DNA from: Sandaracinaceae bacterium
GTDB lineage: Bacteria > Myxococcota_A > Polyangia > Polyangiales > Sandaracinaceae
Direction: 5' to 3'
Assembly: GCA_040218145.1 (NCBI GenBank)
Contig: JAVJQK010000048.1
Location: forward strand, 1 to 64,000
DNA: 64,000 nucleotides
Made by a program: the position numbers and the translations under genes. The notes beneath the pieces were generated by a model. That model made no database searches. It was given only the letters and a program-made list of their open reading frames with translations, and was not told where the DNA came from. Shown in pieces: positions 62,779 to 64,000 of the stretch (within the stretch, counting starts at the first letter, position 1; every line of letters starts with the position of its first letter).

Positions 62779-64000
62779 CTATGGCGCGCCGGCGTCGCCC
62801 GGGGCGGACTCACCGATGGCCCGGAGCACTCCGTCGTCGCCCCCGATCACGAGCGTGCCGTCCGCGGTGAGGATCGGCGACGCGTCCACCGCCCCGCCCA
62901 CCGGGTGCACCCAGCGCAGCGCCCCCTGCGCGCTGAGGCTGTAGACGAACTCGTCGTGGCCGCCGAAGAACACGCTGCCCTCAGCGTCGACCAGCGGCCC
63001 GGAGGCGACCCCCACCTCGGCGCTCTCGGTCGGGCTCAGGAGGAACGACCAGCGGATCTCGCCCGTCTCCGCGTCGAGCGACACCACCCTCGGCTGCGGC
63101 CCGTAGACGCCCGCGATCACGTCTCCGTTCCGCCCGAGCGCGACGGGGGCGCGGACGAAGCCTCCCAGGTCGGTCCGCCAGCGACGCTCCCCGTCCCGGC
63201 TCACCGCGTGCACGTGCCCGTCGTCGGAGCCCACGAAGAGGGTCCCGTCGTCGCCGAGCGTGGGGCTCGAGCGCACGTCGTCCCCCGTGCGATACGCCCA
63301 GCGCTGCCGCCCGTCGGGGGCCACCGCGTAGAGGTGATCGTCGAGCGATCCGAGGTAGGCGGTGCCGTCCACGTCGATGACGGGGGAGGAGAGCAGGAAG
63401 AGCCCCGGCGCCTCGAACGCCCACGCGATCCGGCCATCGGAGCCGGCCGCGTGGAGGCGCGCGCCGGCCGCGAAGCGGAGCGAGCCGTCGGGCGCGAGCG
63501 CCGGGGGGCCGTCCGCGTCGCCCGAGAGCCGCGCGCGCCACCTCGTCTCGCCGGCCGGCGTGAACGCGAACAGCGCGTCCGCGTCGGAGCCCACGACGAC
63601 CGCGCCGTCGTCGAGCACCAGCGCCGCGCTCCAGATCCGGGCGTGCGCGGGCGCCGTCCACCGGGCCGTCCCATCTGGCGCCACCGCATGCAGCCGCTCG
63701 TCGTGGGCGCCGACGTAGAGGGTGCCGTCGGGCGCGACGACGGGCTGCGCGGTGATGCGCGCGCCGACGTCGTACCGCCACAGCTCCCGCGCGCTCCGCG
63801 GGCCCCGGAGGTCGCTGCGCCCCGTGTTCCTGCGTCCGCCGCGATAGAAGCGGAGGGACGGCGCCTCGGCCTCCACGTCCAGCTCCGCCCGCGACGGCCC
63901 CTCCACCACGTCCTCGCCGGCTCGAAAGACCGGCGCGTCGTCGAGCTCCCGCGTGCGCCCGTCGTCGCCCTCGGGCTCGAAGTGCAGGTAGATCAGCGCG
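62779..64000 (-). CDS. PQQ-type beta-propeller protein, partial
   Basis: At least 406 residues; the frame is open to the right edge, so the N-terminus (and any lipoprotein signal) lies outside. Repeated blades such as GTLYVGAHDERLHAVAPDG, GAVVVGSDADALFAFTPAG, GTAYLGSLDDHLYAVAPDG and GTLFVGSDDGHVHAVSRDG, with W-containing strands (RWTAPAH, RWRARLS, RWAYRTGDD), are PQQ/BamB-like beta-propeller repeats. PQQ cofactor ligands are not evident; it more likely is a structural or binding propeller. It ends 45 nt before the hybrid kinase start, so they may share a transcript. Confidence 0.85.
   Translation of the reverse strand, partial: ALIYLHFEPEGDDGRTRELDDAPVFRAGEDVVEGPSRAELDVEAEAPSLRFYRGGRRNTGRSDLRGPRSARELWRYDVGARITAQPVVAPDGTLYVGAHDERLHAVAPDGTARWTAPAHARIWSAALVLDDGAVVVGSDADALFAFTPAGETRWRARLSGDADGPPALAPDGSLRFAAGARLHAAGSDGRIAWAFEAPGLFLLSSPVIDVDGTAYLGSLDDHLYAVAPDGRQRWAYRTGDDVRSSPTLGDDGTLFVGSDDGHVHAVSRDGERRWRTDLGGFVRAPVALGRNGDVIAGVYGPQPRVVSLDAETGEIRWSFLLSPTESAEVGVASGPLVDAEGSVFFGGHDEFVYSLSAQGALRWVHPVGGAVDASPILTADGTLVIGGDDGVLRAIGESAPGDAGAP

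Overview
The window looks like chromosomal DNA of a myxobacterium in the broad sense (Myxococcota, most like Polyangia/Sandaracinaceae). The evidence is very high GC with NNG/NNC-biased codons, many cysteine-rich lipoproteins with MopE-type Asp/Cys motifs, a MYXO-CTERM-like C-terminal anchor, a probable myxobacterial DUF2378/TIGR02265 protein, two Ser/Thr protein kinases, PilZ proteins, a sigma-54 activator and several hybrid histidine kinases. Taxonomy is inferred from gene content only; there is no rRNA. No phage, integron, CRISPR array or plasmid module was seen. The only mobile element is a truncated IS200-like/RAYT transposase at the left edge, with two perfect palindromes beside it.

Layout. 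1-2.6 kb: RAYT fragment, an exported AgmX/TonB-C-like protein and a lipoprotein with 13 six-cysteine repeats. 2.7-9.9 kb: signalling block with an NtrC-type regulator divergent from a membrane histidine kinase, a DJ-1/PfpI protein, and a three-gene phosphorelay (ethylene-receptor-like kinase, single REC protein, REC-PAS-kinase-REC hybrid). 10-14.6 kb: CNT nucleoside transporter with a long Asp-rich leader, acyl-CoA ligase, lipoprotein. 14.6-18.6 kb: Cys-rich lipoprotein, tRNA-Ser(UGA), class I aldolase, two envelope proteins. 18.6-20.5 kb: stable-RNA island with tRNA-Ser(GCU), tRNA-Arg(ACG), tadA, tRNA-Ser(CGA), tRNA-Ser(GGA), SRP RNA and a hairpin/repeat tract. 20.5-32.8 kb: lipoprotein, STAND-like ATPase plus Ser/Thr kinase operon, TPR proteins, atypical SDR, beta-propeller lipoprotein, phytanoyl-CoA-type dioxygenase. 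32.9-35.5 kb: comM and a frameshifted recA. 35.5-42.5 kb: two von Willebrand A-type lipoproteins, a small Cys-rich ORF, YdjM-type hydrolase, STAS-like protein, GST, lipoprotein. 42.7-50.8 kb: ttcA, PilZ, Ser/Thr kinase, hisD, DUF4388-DnaJ-TPR, PilZ, DUF2378, lipoprotein. 50.8-54.4 kb: tetR-MFS-coaD-MBL operon and a STAS-like protein. 54.6-64 kb: PAS histidine kinase, small membrane protein, beta-helix lipoprotein, envelope proteins, hybrid kinase and a truncated PQQ-type propeller.

How it works together. Much of the window is sensory and envelope-surface biology: sensor kinases, REC proteins, Ser/Thr kinases and PilZ proteins sit among exported lipoproteins. Translation functions cluster at 16.1-20 kb (all four serine tRNA isoacceptors, tRNA-Arg(ACG) with the deaminase that modifies it, SRP RNA), with ttcA farther away. 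Recognisable sigma-70 promoters (TTGACA-16/17-TATRNT type) were found mainly before the stable RNAs and tetR. Many operons use ATGA, GTGA or TGATG stop/start overlaps, which decided several start codons. The features most worth a second look are the ethylene-receptor-like phosphorelay, the recA frameshift, the serine-tRNA/TadA/SRP island with its downstream hairpin tract, and the Asp-repeat nucleoside transporter.
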